Assembly: GCA_950295325.1 (NCBI GenBank)
Contig: OX485805.1
Location: forward strand, 5,952,501 to 6,016,500
Direction: 5' to 3'
From: Polytrichum commune
Taxonomy: Eukaryota; Streptophyta; Polytrichopsida; Polytrichales; Polytrichaceae
DNA: 64,000 nucleotides
The notes beneath the pieces are model-generated. The model had not been told where the DNA came from and did no database searches. It was given only the letters and a program-made list of their open reading frames with translations. Position numbers and translations under genes: made by a program. Each line of letters opens with the position of its first letter. Position 1 is the first letter of the stretch. Shown piece after piece: positions 36,690-49,084 of this stretch.

Positions 36690-37200
36690 CCAGAGGAGTC
36701 TGGATTCCAACCGGAGATCTGACTCGACGGGATGAGTGGGTGACCCGTACCACTTTCCGGATTGTCCCGTCCACCGGTGAGGAGACCTCTTCGGAAGATC
36801 AGATCTGTTCGGATCCCTTCCGAACCTTTGCCTAATCTTCCCCACGGCTGTCTCATCGGGACGTTACCCAGACATCCGGAACAATGAGGATCCCTTCCTA
36901 CTACACTCCGGAGGTGGCCTCTAACCCGGAACCCTTACTGATCCGGACCTTCCCTTCTCCTTCCGACAAATCTGTCCGGCTACCTCTACCTTGGATTCTA
37001 CTCAATCTGAGTTAACTGGGTGATCCGTACCACCATCCGGATGGGTCCGTCTAAGGGGGGTGGGACCTCTTCAGAAGATCAGATTGGCGTAAGTCCGGAT
37101 CCCTTCCAGATCTCACCCAATCTTCCCAGCGGCTATCCCACCTAGACGTTACTCAACCCGCCGAATTAGTGAGGTTTCCCTCCCACTACACCCAGAGAGG
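36690..37200. repeat. direct duplication within the 4.0-kb element
   Basis: A block of about 190 bp (GGGTGAYCCGTACCACY, CCGGATGGGTCCGTC-like, GGACCTCTTCRGAAGATCAG, CGGATCCCTTCC, CAATCTTCCC, GACGTTAC) occurs at about 36700-36890 and again at about 37010-37190, period roughly 305 bp. Divergence is moderate. Confidence 0.65.
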
Positions 37201-37615
37201 ATCTACAAGGTAATAACCGGATCTGATCCGGGTCTCCTCTCTCATGTCCTATCCGGAACTCCTACCCCTCATGCTCTCTCTTCCCTCCGCTAACAATCTC
37301 CGAATCATTCACACAAACATCAATCAAGGAAAGTCGAGGAGTGAGGAGTCAAGGTATTTATTAGAGTAGGAGTAATCAAAATACAATAATGGAGAAGGAA
37401 CCCTTCCCCAACTCCTTATTCAGCCTTAAGTAGAGGCCCAAAATCCCTAATCTGACGGCGGCGGCCGCCGCTAAGGAAAACCCTACCTACACCCGTTCTC
37501 CCGGATTTCCCAGATCAAGATCCGGATTTTCCGCTGACACACCCAAGGGAGAATTTTATTCCTCATTTACAAAAACTCCTAAGTTCTACCTTACTAATCT
37601 AGATGCCATTCTAAA

Positions 37616-39688
37616 CTAAGAAGAGCGGTGCTTCTTCTGAGCCGATCCTTCCTTCGAATGACTGCCGAGTCCGCTGACGGCGGATGAGCCTCCACCCGGC
37701 GATGCCTTCTGGAGCCATGTGAGCATCCTCCTCATGTTCGGAGACGGGGCAATCTCGTCCTCCGAATCCGCTGCTCCCTCGGTCCGCGGTGTCCCGGTCC
37801 CTGGTGTTCCGAAGATTGTCCCTGGGGTTCCGGAAACTGTCCCTTTCCGGATGCTCCGGACCGGAGAAGGATCATTTCCGGTGCCCTGTTCCGGATTATG
37901 CCTGCCCGAGATCGAGGCAGTCCAAGGATCCCTGTTGGAGGCCGCTCTTGAGGGTGGCGGAGGAAAGGGACTGACCATTTGGCAGTCCGGAGGAGACGAC
38001 GGCGAGGCGTGGGCCATAGGGGCCTTGCCCCTACTCGGGGTTGCCTCTCGATCCGAAGTTTGATGCCGGATCGGTGTCCTAGCCCTGTCCGGAGTCCGGG
38101 ACCGATCCGAGTTCCACGGAACAGGGGACTGGCCTCTTCCGGATCTGACCGACCCGGTACTCTTCCTCCTCACCTGGGGAGAACGGACCCCTTCCGGAGC
38201 TCTCCCGGAACTAGCCGGCCGAGAACCTCCTCCCTGCTGGCTGGGTCCTACAGACGTTGGCGGGTTCTGAACTAGAGCGACCTCGCCAACTACCTCGTAC
38301 AGGGTTCCGGTAGGTGACCCAGGCGGACCCGGATAGAATACCCGCCGGGGTGTTCCGCTTGGTGGAACCACCCTCTGGATTTCAGCCAGGAGATCCTTCA
38401 TCGTCCGTGAGTACTTCACGAGGATGGGAAGGGTCTGCCTGGCGGAAGCGGGTTCTCCGGACTCCATCATCCGGTCGTAGAGATGCGCCTTGTTGATGAT
38501 CTCTGTCGGATGCCCCACCAGCTCCCGGATCCGGCTGAAGAGCACTGCCTGCTCCGCGTGGTACTTCCGGATCTCTTCGCTCTTCTGACTCTGCTCCTGA
38601 GTCATGGCCGCTACCTGCGCGGTGAGATGGGCGTTCTCCGTCTTGGCCTGCTCCAGCTCCTTCCTGTCCGCCCTCTTTGCCAACTCTCGGAGAATATTTC
38701 CGAGTCCGCAGTCGTCCAGAGCATGGTTCGCTCCTCGGACAATGTGTTCCAGCCGGTAGTACTAGTTCTGCAGGTCCTCCATCCCCTCCTGGATCCGTTT
38801 GAAGGGATTCTCCGGAAAGTCCCAAGCGGATAGATCCACATTCCGCCAGGTGGTCTCCCAACTGGGTCCGGCTTCCAGATGATGGTGAGGGGGAGGAGGA
38901 GAGAGTGGCCTCGAGACGGTTGGCGGCGGGCTTCCGGGTGACGAGGGAGGTGTTTCCGGGAGAATTGGGTCGCTGGAAGTCTCCGTCTCGAGGTCTCCGG
39001 CTTCCGGGAGTAGCTTGTAGGTGACCTCGTTCGCCGCTATCGTTAGCAGGTCCTCCTCCTCCGCCAAGATGCAGTCGAAGTGCTGGTAGAGGTGCAAAAT
39101 GAAGGGGGAGAGAAAGGAGGGTTTCCGGCCAATGTGGGGGAGGGCCCGCCCGACTATCTCCTGGATGATCAAACCCCAGTTCACGGGCCGGACTCCGGAC
39201 ATGGCACCGAACAGGGTGTTAGCCATGGTGAGGCTAATCCGCTTCGGCTTGTCCGGATTGAGGATGGACAGGAGAAATTCGAGTACCCTCCTCTCCCTCA
39301 GGTTCCGGCAATTCCCGGGATGGAAGCCGTCTTTTGGATCCGCGTCCCCTCTGAATTTTCCGGCGAACAGGCCGTCACGGCGGCCTGCCCATCCCTCTGC
39401 AATCCCCCTAGGGAACCCGTAGACCCTGTTCCAAGTATCCGGAATCCAATTTTCTGGATCCCTCCTCTTTGTTCCTAGCCACTGATTTCCTCTCTCGAAT
39501 TTGAACTCACGTAGGGTATCTTCCGCCCTGAGGTTCCAGGGTTTGGAGAGCAATCCCGCGCAGCCCATAACCCGGAGATCTTCCGCGAGCTCCTGCAGCT
39601 CCCTATCCTCCCTCGGAATTGCAGGGGTGAGGGCTTTGAGCGGAATCGGAATGGGTTCCCGCTGATCCTCTTCCCGTGCTTCCGGCAT
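37616..39688 (-). pseudogene. gag-like plant-transposon protein, one in-frame amber stop
   Basis: ATG at 39688 opens 308 codons, then TAG at 38764-38762, then the same frame runs open for another 382 codons to a stop at 37616. The N-terminal part (WIPDTWNRVYGFPRG; LTMANTLFGAMSGVRPVNWG; FLSPFILHLYQHFDCI) resembles the putative plant transposon / gag-like domain found in plant gypsy-type elements. After the stop come a coiled coil (ELEQAKTENAHLTAQVAAM) and a long Ser/Pro/Arg-rich tail with repeated SRTPDRARTP-like and GTPGT words. No zinc knuckle, protease or reverse transcriptase seen. The sequence after TAG (TACTAC) is not a classical read-through context, so a nonsense mutation is the simpler reading. 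Confidence 0.6.
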
Positions 39689-40285
39689 TTTCCTCTCCTT
39701 TCTAACTTTCCGGCTTGAAAACTCTCTCTCTCTTCCGGATTCCCTCTCTTCCGTCTAATTGCTACAGAGTCCCGGCAAGCCAACTGCCAGTGACTGGAAA
39801 ATGCGGGGTCCCAGCAATCCAACTGCTGGCGGCTCGAAAGGACGACAGTCTCACCACTCGTTCTCTCAACAAATTGGTCTTTTGTGAATCAGAAGAAAAA
39901 AAGTGGGAAGGAGAAGGGAGAGACCCTTAAATACCCTTCCCCCTCTTCCTTCCCCTGTTACCGTTGGTTTGCCCTCAACCGTCATAAACCCGTTGTAACC
40001 GCTACTTCCGGTCCGTTGGGTAATCTTGGCGCGTCCGTTACTTGGTCCAGACCAACGGTTCGGACCATGATTAAACGGTCCGCCAATCCAATTTGACGGA
40101 CCGGTCATAATACTCATTTTAATTCGTTTTATCGCACAAGGCGGATTAAGAATGCCTTATTTCCTAGTATAATTAATTTATCCTAAGAGACCCTATTATC
40201 CTCATACAAGCAGGGTAAAATACGGAAATTGAATCCGTATTTCCGTATTTCTGTCTTTCCGTTGAATTTGGACTCCCACAAACCC

Positions 40286-40749
40286 AAATACATCCCTAAC
40301 AAGAATGAATAGGGTAGTCATTGATGACTATACCATATGACAACAATAGATGATGTGAGTTGGATTAAACCAACACATTTATTGTCAATTTGTTCTCAAA
40401 ACCTTAGGGTCCCCTTTTGTACATCTACCTTTACTTCAAATTCTCTATAACATTTTTAAATGTACAATGTAAGGAAATATAATACCTCCCCCTATGTATA
40501 TTATATACACTAATGCCTCAAATAATACCCCTTCTTACACTCACATTAGTTTGTACATGTTATGAAGAGTCCACCGCCTGGGACTTCATCATTTCTAATT
40601 GGCGGTTTATTTGAATTTCTAGTTGTATATGATTGCTATGTTGTATGGTATTACATAGTATGATATAAGTTAACACGTATAGGGGAAATATATACAAAGA
40701 GGGGAGTAGACATTTAGGTAACACTTAACATCTTTATAGTCTCCTTAAG
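40286..40749. other. AT-rich spacer
   Basis: Nothing recognised between the 4.0-kb element and the next MITE. Confidence 0.4.
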
Positions 40750-40752
40750 TAG

Positions 40753-41079
40753 CACCAATAGAAAACGATGCCAAAATGAACCACAGCTGATATTGGCTGC
40801 AGTTCTTTTGACCAGCCTGATCTGCAGTCTCTAAACCACTGCAGATTTGTTTTTTTTTAGTTTAGCGACTAAATGTTTAGATATTTGGGGGCATGTGATA
40901 TACCGTTGGAATGGTCTTGAAAACACCTTTCCAACAGTATATTACACGACCAAAATTTTTAAAAGAAACCACAAAACAAAAACAAAGCTATAGTTGTTTA
41001 GCGGCTGCAGATCAGGCTCATCAAAATAACTGCATCCGATTTTGGTTGTGGTCTTTTTGGGCATATTTTTCTTCTAGTG
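40753..41079. mobile_element. 327-bp palindromic MITE, copy 2, with TAG duplication
   Basis: Ends CACCAATAGAAAA and, inverted, CACTAGAAGAAAA, with TAG on both sides (40750-40752, 41080-41082). Inner palindrome ATATACCGTTGGAA as in copy 1. A 3-bp duplication and CAC-TAG ends place the family in CACTA (CMC/EnSpm). Confidence 0.82.
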
Positions 41080-41082
41080 TAG

Positions 41083-43690
41083 GGAGTAGAAAGAATGTCA
41101 ATACATACGGAATTTTAACACTTATTGAGGTAACACTTATAGTGGGAAAATTATAGTGTACACGACATTGAATACCACAAACAATGTAGTGGTAAAACCA
41201 TGTCACAATCCTCGTAGTGCAGGTTCCATGTGATATGAAGAGCCAATGAAATGAGAGATGATTGTCTTACAAGCATGATGATGGTTTCCATATGAAAAGG
41301 AGTAATACGAAAAAATAATAAATTGGAATGCACATGTTCATGTTATCGAGGTTGCTTTCTGATCAAAGGGTCTCTCAATCTTAGACGGTGTAACCCGTTA
41401 CTTGACCGGTTGCATGAATACCACGCCTTGTGTACATTAGATATTTTTATGGAAACCTAAAGGTTTAACCCAAGTTGTTTCTATGTATTATTTTTCTTTA
41501 TGAAGTAAGTCCATGGAATTCTTCTCCCTAGGGGTGAGGGAAATTATCCCCTTCTAGGTATACCTTGAACTCCTCAAGCTCAAAGGATACCTAGATGCAT
41601 CCACCAAGGATAATTTTATATTTTTCATTTCTTGGCAATTCCAATACACACAATATATATATATATAGTTCAAATATTCTTTCTTTTTGGTTGTTTCTGG
41701 AAAATTTGTAAGTTTTGGTTAACTTATAATTTTAGAAATCACATGCTTTTGTTGTTGCCTCTAGGTTTGTTTGATATCTCTAAGTTCACACAATGTTGTG
41801 ATTCAAGTAATTTGTAATATTTCTAAGTCTAAGTGCTTTTCTAAGTTTCACATAATTTTGTGATTCGAGTACTTTGTGATATCTCTAAATCTAAGTACTT
41901 TTGTTGATATCTCTAGGTTTCACATAATTTTGTGATTCAAGTATTTTGTGATATTTCTAAGACTAAATATTTTTCTAAGATCTTCTCAATTTCAATAACC
42001 TTTTGATTTTTTTAAACTTTTTTTAAATTTTGGTTGGCCCCTTAGTTGTTTTTACTATCTTCTAATTTGTTTGACTTTTCGGTCATTTTAATACTATCTT
42101 CTACTTTTGAATTCCAAGTGTTTTGTTTGCTCTATTTCCTAAGACTTGGAGTTCCAAGTTTGTTTTGTTTCTTGAGTCCTTTGGCTTCCAAAGGTTTTCT
42201 CAACACAGTCTCCAAGAGGTCTTCAAAAGAATATGTTCCCGATACAGTCAAGACTCTATAAATGTTACAGGTTGGGAGTAGCAAAAAAACAACATATATA
42301 GAATTATAACAAGTAACACTTATAGACTTCATAAGTTCATACCGATGATTAATAACATTTGTAGAAATAACATTTAAAATTTCTGCAAATGAAGAACGTA
42401 AAGTTTTATAAAAATAAAAAGTGAAAGTACAAATGATAATACATAATTCAACTAAACTAATTGAAAGAAATAATCTATGTAGTATTAACTTGACGAGATT
42501 CTTCCAACTAAACTAACCGAAAAAGGAAAATAAAAATAAAAATCATGCTCCGTACCTTGTCTGCAATCATGAAAATTGCAATTTTTTGAAAATAAAGTAA
42601 AAATCCCCATATCTCAGCTTGATTGCTTATGCGTGGTTGAACAACGAAGGAATTTGATTATAATTACAAAAATAGTAATTTTGTGGATAAAAAAGGAAAA
42701 ATCAAATAAAATTCAGGCTCCATACCCTTGATTGATCCGTAAACTATTGACTAACACTCTACTTGCAATTTTCTAAAAAGAAAAAGAAAAAAGAAGCTCC
42801 ATACAGTCTCTGCACCTACCTTCGCTTGATACATGCTATATCAAGTATTGTAAGCCCCAACTAGCAAACTAGCACCCAACAAGCACCCTACCTCCCAAAC
42901 CTTCTTTGTCTGCCATCTCCTCTCCCAAATTGCTTGAAAGTGCACAAGGAGGAAGGGTCTTTAAATAAGAAAGAATATTTGACTTGTTCGCAAAGAATAT
43001 GGGATAAATGTGATTACATGTTTAAAATGTATGCTCTCATATATTATCACCTTGATTTTCTCAAAACTAACAGTTATAGAGGTGCAATTAACAAAGAAGG
43101 GTATAAAGCATGTTATAACACTTAACACATAACACATAACACTCACTAGTCTTACCAATTGTGTTTTTGTAGGGGAGTAAAAGTTTCTTGACATATATGA
43201 AATTATAACGCTTATAGGGGTAACACTTGTAGAGTCTTGACTGTAAGTCTTCCCCACGCTCACATGAGTTGCTCGTTGTATATGAGGTGCCTTAGGTGTG
43301 CCCTATTTCCCTTTTTATATAGGGTCTAAATTCTAACAATTAGTTGATAGGGTGGTTACTCTTCCTTCTCCTATTTACAAATGTTCCAACCACTTATTTT
43401 TAGGTCTACATGTGGTCTCTGTATATCTATTTTTAGTAATAAACATGTGTTTCATTTATATGTACCTGTGAGAGACATACAGTCCATTTCATCTATATGC
43501 CTAGATGTGTCGTGGTCTTCCATTGCATCCAATGAAATCTCATCCACCACATTCATTCAGAATAACTTGAGATAGTTATGTTCATCCGAAGGATTGCCAT
43601 CCTCTGGACATGTCCCTTCATCTACTCAACTTCATCCAAAGGGCATTCCTATTTAAGTAGTGTTCACACTTGTTTTCAAGTCTATCTAAA
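41083..43690. other. AT-rich intergenic DNA with a three-copy tandem repeat
   Basis: At 41765-41975 a unit of 63-72 bp (CACATAATTTTGTGATTCRA, TACTTTGTGATATCTCTAAR) occurs three times. An (AT)n run lies at 41655-41668. No gene recognised. Confidence 0.5.
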
Positions 43691-43847
43691 TTCCCTAAGT
43701 TCCCAATGGCGTGCTCGCTTTCCTTAGGGCTTGCTCGTGCTCCTGGAGCTTGCTCGCATTCCCGAGGGCTCGCCTAAATTCCCAAAGGCCTGAGCTTCAT
43801 TCCCCCGCAACCCTGTCTTTTCTCACAACCTTGGCTCATTCCCATAT

Positions 43848-44196
43848 GTCGCGCACCTCTTCATGAGGAGTGCCCAAAACATCATGGGCACAAGGGGGAC
43901 CTTGGAGTGACACCCGGAACTTGTGGCGCCATTGATGAGAGGGCCCAAGTGATCCTAATGTGGGTGAGGCCCCCGGGCGTTGGGAACGCCTCCCACCCAC
44001 GGAGACTAGGGAGACCCACGGAGACAATCTGTCGCGTACCTCTCCATGAGGAGTGCCCGAAACACCATGGACACAAGGGGGACCCCGGAGTGACACCCGG
44101 GACTTGTGGCGCCGTTGGTGAGAGGGCCCAAGTGATCCTAGTGTGGGTGAGGGCCCCGGGCGTTGGGAACGCCTCCCACCCACGGAGACTAGGAGG
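43848..44196. repeat. 183-bp GC-rich direct repeat, two copies
   Basis: GTCGCGYACCTCTYCATGAG begins both units (43848 and 44031); each ends with CTCCCACCCACGGAGACTAG. They are over 90 percent alike by eye. They lie at the edge of a larger repeat complex (to 46.9 kb) that resembles retroelement debris. Confidence 0.75.
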
Positions 44197-45034
44197 CACA
44201 AGGGTAAGACCATGAGCTATGCATAGCTTATGGCATGGTAATTCCATAAAGCTCAAGAACACCTCAATCGGAGGTGTGAGCTAGGAGTTATGGCAATTTG
44301 AGTGGAGCGCTGTCCTGGGACAGCGCCCTGGTACAGCAGTGCCTGGGAGTGATTCCCGGGACTGCTAAGGTTTGAACAGGAATAACTTCCTTGTTTCTTG
44401 CCTGAATGGGGCAAGTGAGGAGTCCATTGGCATCTACGTGAAGCGTAGATGAAGATGGAGTGGTTGCTTGTTAGCATCAGACATCATACAAGGAAGTTAT
44501 GATGGTCTGAAGCTGCTAGGAGCTTCTAGGCCCAGCGGCTAAGGGAAAATGTCTACTTGGCCCCAACTCTTGGTAGAGAGACAAGAGGTTTCTCGACGGT
44601 GGGGTAGGGGCCCCGCGTAGAGTCCTAGAGGCTTAGGGGCAGTTTACACCATAGACCATGAACTCGTCCCACGGAAGATGCCTTATTCCGCGGTACGAGT
44701 TCATGGTCTACATTTCATGGTCCGAAGTTCTTAAAAATTTGATTTACAAAGCCGTTGGGCCCCTCACTAGGTGTAAACCAAATGTGGACCAAGAGGAATG
44801 ACCACACACCAAAAAGTGAAGGTGTTGATTTGTTTAGTACATGCCCAAAAAGGGCAATTTTGAAAAAAAATTAAGTTTGATCATTCCTTGTCTTCTCTTG
44901 GGCTTCACTTGTCTTCACTTCTTGTTAAATGTGTTGCAAATGTGGCTTGAAAATCTTCTCACAACATTTTTTTTAAATAAAATAAAATGAGCAATTTAAT
45001 TTGTACATGTGACATGTACCTTGTGTTGTCACTA

Positions 45035-45140
45035 CACTAAATAGGATATTTAGTGTTTGATTATATTTAATGTTGTTACCACCCTACCTTGCTCAACACT
45101 AATTTTCAATTCTTTGATAATTAATGTTAGAAGATTTCCC
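45035..45140. mobile_element. CACTAAATA MITE fragment
   Basis: Starts CACTAAATAGGATATTTAGT and follows the inverted sequence of the right part of 60944-61262 (ACCACCCTACCTTGCTCAAC, AATTTTCAATTCTTTGA). The other end is missing where the next MITE fragment begins. Confidence 0.7.
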
Positions 45141-45147
45141 ATTGCAC

Positions 45148-45345
45148 TTCTTTTGACTACCCTGATCTACAGTCACTAAACCACTACAAATTTTTGTTTT
45201 GCAACTGAATTTTGTAAGCATATTGGGGTGTGTAATATACCGTTGGAAAGGTATTTTCAAGACCTTTCCAACGGTATATTACAAGCCCCAAAATTCCAAA
45301 CATTTCATTTGGTAGACCAAAAAAACAAATCTGCATTTGAATTCT
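45148..45345. mobile_element. palindromic MITE, copy 3, ends missing
   Basis: Contains the family core: CCCTGATCTACAGTCACTAA and the inner palindrome AATATACCGTTGGAAAGG / complement around 45255. The TAGTAGAAAAC ends are absent. Confidence 0.75.
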
Positions 45346-46929
45346 TGAGTTCTAGATGCCCCGTGTTGTTTGGTGAAACACGTGTGAGCCGGTTTAAGGG
45401 TAAGGGCAAGGTAGTGCTGGTATGTCTCATGGGCTATGGTATAATTAAGGTGCTTGAAAGGTAAATTCATTAAAAATTTATTGAAATGGTATTTCTTTGA
45501 CATGGGCCCTTGCCTTTTCCTACTAGACCACCTCTTGCCTCTCTCACCGCAAACCGTTGGACCATGTCAGTGCATTTATTAGGCCTTAAAAATTATATTT
45601 TGGGGACCTCGACCTCCGTGGTCCCTCTGCCATTTTTTCCTTAGTGTAAACCGAAGTTGTCCCGGGAGAACTTCAACAGCCAATCAGCTGCCTTGCAGAG
45701 CCCTGGTCCAACTTCATGGTCCTTAGTGTAAACCGCCCCTTATATGGGTGAGGTGGTGTGGCCTCACCCACCCGAGGCCGAACGGCACGGCCTCCATGGG
45801 CTTTGGCCCATTGTGAGGCCATAGTTGCCTAGTATGGTTCGGGTTGTTGTAGTGTTGCTCCGGCGATGCGATGATCAACATAAGATTGGGCTTTCATGGA
45901 TGGAAGTCCACATCTAAGGATTGGTTACCGATTAAGGGGTGAGTCCCGAAAGTAAAGTAGGAGGGTTGGTTTCCCTCCTATAAACTATAAGGTCCGGGGT
46001 AGAACGAGCTAACCATTAGCATGGCGGAATGCGAAGGGTTAGCGCTCGTAACCTTTGCTAGAAATGAAAATTGGCAAGATTGTTAAGGGGGCTAGCAAGG
46101 GTTGCGACACAATCGGAGGTGGGAGCTAGGAGATATGGCAATTTGAGCGGGGCGTTGTCTAGGGACAACACCCTGGGACGGTAGTGACCTGGGAGCGGTG
46201 CCTGGGATTTCCAAGGCTAAAACAACCATAACTTTCTCAATACTTGCATGAATGGGGAAAGTAAGGGTTCCATTGGCATCTACGCAAAGATAAAATGTTG
46301 ATTGAGTGGTTCCTGATAGCATCAGAGATCATACAAAGAAGTTATGAAGGTTTGAAGTTGTTGGGGGCTTCCAACCCTAGCAACCAAAGGAAAATGTCTA
46401 CTGGGCCCCAATCCTTAGAAGAGAAACAAAAGGTTACTTGACAGTGGGGTAGGGACCCTGCCCAAAATCCTAGAGGCTATTATGGATGAGGCGGCGTGGC
46501 CGGCCGAACCCACCCAAGGTTGAATGGCATGGCCCCTACGGGCGTTGGCCCAACGTGGGGGCATAGTTGCCTAGTATGGTTCGAGTTGTTGTAGTGATGC
46601 TCCGGCAACGCGATGATCAATTAAAGGTTGGACTTCCATGGATGAAAGTCCATATCAAACCATTGGCTACCGACTAAGGGGAGAGTCCCGAATGCAAGTA
46701 TAGGAGAGTTGGTGACCCACCTATGAGCTTGGAGGTCCAAGGTATTGGGAGCTAACCATTCACATGGGTGGAATGTGAAGGGTTAGTGCTCGTGACCTTT
46801 GTTAGAATTAGGAAACGACAAAGATAATTAAGGGGAGCTATCAAGGATTGCGACACCGTAGCTCTTGACATCGTTCCCGTAGCCCTGTCTCGTTCCCACA
46901 GCGCTTCTCTCCTGCGGCAGTGGCTCCTG

Positions 46930-49084
46930 ACTTAATTCTTCTCTCTCGCATTGTGCAATGTGAGTTGAGTGGCTCTACATATGTGGCTTTCTTCCACCGG
47001 CCGGTTCAAGGTTGTAAGAGCTATGAATGTGGATCTCAAATCTAGCATCTTCAAAATCCGTATATCATAAAATCAGTGATCATACAATTATGTAGTGTCC
47101 AAATGGAAGAGAACCACACCGACATGTGCAATTAGATTGCCCCACACTAATTTATTGACATTCCACACTATTTCAAATATCCATAACCACGACTACAAAA
47201 CACAAGAACCATTTGTAGACTGTATTCAGTAGTTACTACACAAATGGATTTACTGATAAGTTTGTTTGACTCAAGATAATCACATGGGCAAAGAGGCAAG
47301 CTATTCACGAAGACAACCTAATTGCACACACCAGGTTTACTAGGAAGACCACATGATCCGCATGGTAGTGCATCCCTGTGATGCAAAAAGCTGATGAAAT
47401 GAGAGATGATCAACTCGACCTTAGTTTTGATGATGGATACTCCAGAATCCGGGTGAAATGAGGGTGGAGCCCAAAGAAAGTGAATATTAGGATTAAACAA
47501 TAGGATTTTATATGGACGTGTTCACGTTCCCCCCCCCCCCCCCCAAAAGCTAGCTACATAGATTTCAATGCCTGCCTATCGATAAAGTTGAGAAGGTGGA
47601 CTATGAATAGAAATTGTACTTTGAAGGTGGATTATTAATAGAATTTGCACTTTGAAGCTTCGGAGCTTGCTGATGCTTATAGTAGGCACCGTGTCACAGT
47701 GTGAAGATTCTTTTGTAACACAAGTGAGTGCTAAAACTTGGACACATCCGAGTCAAACCTTGAGATTAATTGGAACTTGGAAGGGTGTGTAGAGTTAGCG
47801 AGGAGCTGGGACACACTAAGTTAACCACTAATTAACACTCATGAAAAATATACACCATAATGCCATTAAATATCTCACGTACCTAGTCCTTAACAAAAGA
47901 AAACTAGAAAACAAACAAGCTACTGTCACACCCCCTTAAACAAAGGAATAAAAACGTAACACCAGAGCCCACCTCCCAGAGAGGCATAAAACCTCATACT
48001 ACAACACGGTCCGTTGTGTTAAGTATTTGGATAACAAGCTCACATTCACGCTGGTATCATGTACGGGCGTTTCTTTTTCTTTTCTTTTCTTAACCACTAA
48101 TTAAGACCCTTAAAGCAACGTAGCCTTGTGAGTGTCGTCACTTCCAAACCCACAGGCAATCCTGACTGTTGGCTTGGATCAGGAATTGTCTCATCCATAA
48201 CTACATTGGTTATCCCAATTAGGGCGTGTTACTATTCGGAGTTACGCAATGCTTCTAAGTATTCAATGAGAATGGGATATTCCACTAGGCAAAGTCATTT
48301 ATCGCTATATTCGTTAATTGGAAACTTTTTCATGATTTGGAGACTAATCAAGGACTTGAAGTCCGATATCATGTTTAGTGCATATTTTGATTATGATATA
48401 GATACTTATTATATTTAGAAATATATATACTCCTCATGCATGAATATGTAGAAAGTTCATTACCAATGTTCCCCACATTCACAGTACTGCATCCCAAACT
48501 ATGAGTAAAGTTTATTTTGAGACTTTCCAAAGTCTCCAATTAACGAATATAGTGATATTTATGTTGTGTAATGTCCAAACAATTTTTTGAACTTCCATCG
48601 TTATCAGTTAAACTTCCGAGTAAGATGTTATTGTACTACATAACTCCCAATAATAACAGACACCAGTTAGAATAATCAGTGCAGTAATTGCTAATCATAA
48701 AGATTGTCATTTCAATTTTATTGAAATGTATTTCATCGTATACTAAAATAAACATCTTTATTCCATGTAAGACTTGATCACATGTTCCGGGTTTTCAACT
48801 AGGTTTATTAATATTGAACCTATAAGAATGATGAACAGAGTCTAGCCACATACTCCACTACTCTGAAAGAATACATGCAAATCTACCAATTTGATAGATT
48901 TGTATGTTTTCATTGGCGTAGGAATTGCATATGTTATAAAGTTAAATAAGATTCAAGAAATTTTCAATGGCATGGTGAAAAAATGCATCGGGTGGTATGG
49001 TCTGCGAAAACTAGGTTTATCCACTCTTGAAAATTGTTTTGGGTCAATTCTAGTTGATTTTATTTCCAAACTTCAATGCAAGCA
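46930..49084. other. AT-rich intergenic DNA with a 16-C run
   Basis: A run of sixteen C at 47529-47544. A 28-bp inverted repeat (ATATTCGTTAATTGGA) links about 48311 and 48535. No gene recognised. Confidence 0.45.

Larger units (their letters stand above)
36264..40280. mobile_element. 4.0-kb TG..CA element with 5-bp duplication (solo LTR or LTR-like)
   Basis: Begins TGTGGGAACACG and ends GACTCCCACA, a 7-bp terminal inverted repeat TGTGGGA/TCCCACA, with AACCC repeated directly on both sides (36259-36263, 40281-40285). TG..CA ends plus a 5-bp duplication are typical of LTR-retrotransposon integration. I find no long direct repeats at the two ends, so this is either a giant solo LTR or a different element with retroviral-like ends. 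It is GC-rich, crowded with TCCGGA/TCCGGAT words, and carries a long minus-strand frame with one stop. Confidence 0.68.
44636..45739. mobile_element. 1.1-kb Harbinger-type non-autonomous element, with an empty-site paralogue
   Basis: Flanked by TTA on both sides (44633-44635, 45740-45742). Ends are inverted: GGGGCAGTTTACACCATAGA and, from the right, GGGGCGGTTTACACTAAGGA, both leading into CCATGAA. Copy B of the host repeat keeps the uninterrupted site near 46491-46500 (GAGGCTATTATGGATG), confirming a real insertion. A subterminal inverted repeat (GACCATGAACTCGT/ACGAGTTCATGGTC) lies at 44656-44714. No transposase. It also carries fragments of two other MITE families. Confidence 0.85.
44264..46862. 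repeat. 0.74-kb direct repeat, two copies, first one split
   Basis: Copy A is 44264-44635 plus 45740-46108; copy B is 46111-46862. Shared ordered words include AATCGGAGGTG, TATGGCAATTTGAG, CCATTGGCATCTACG, GGAAAATGTCTACT, TAGTTGCCTAGTATGGTTCG, GCGATGATCAA and GGATTGCGACAC-like ends. Copy A is split by the insertion at 44636-45739. The sequence is GC-richer than its surroundings and non-coding; probably retroelement-derived. Confidence 0.75.

Noticed and set aside
37719..39478. Plus-strand frames opposite the gag-like gene
   Set aside because: Shadows of the minus-strand frame in GC-rich DNA; no domain.
36264..40280. DNA transposon reading of the TG..CA element
   Set aside because: The 7-bp terminal repeat and 5-bp duplication fit LTR-type integration better; no transposase found. 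Kept open only as an alternative.
43907..44215. 102-codon frames on both strands across the 183-bp repeats
   Set aside because: They follow the GC-rich repeat period and have no domain.
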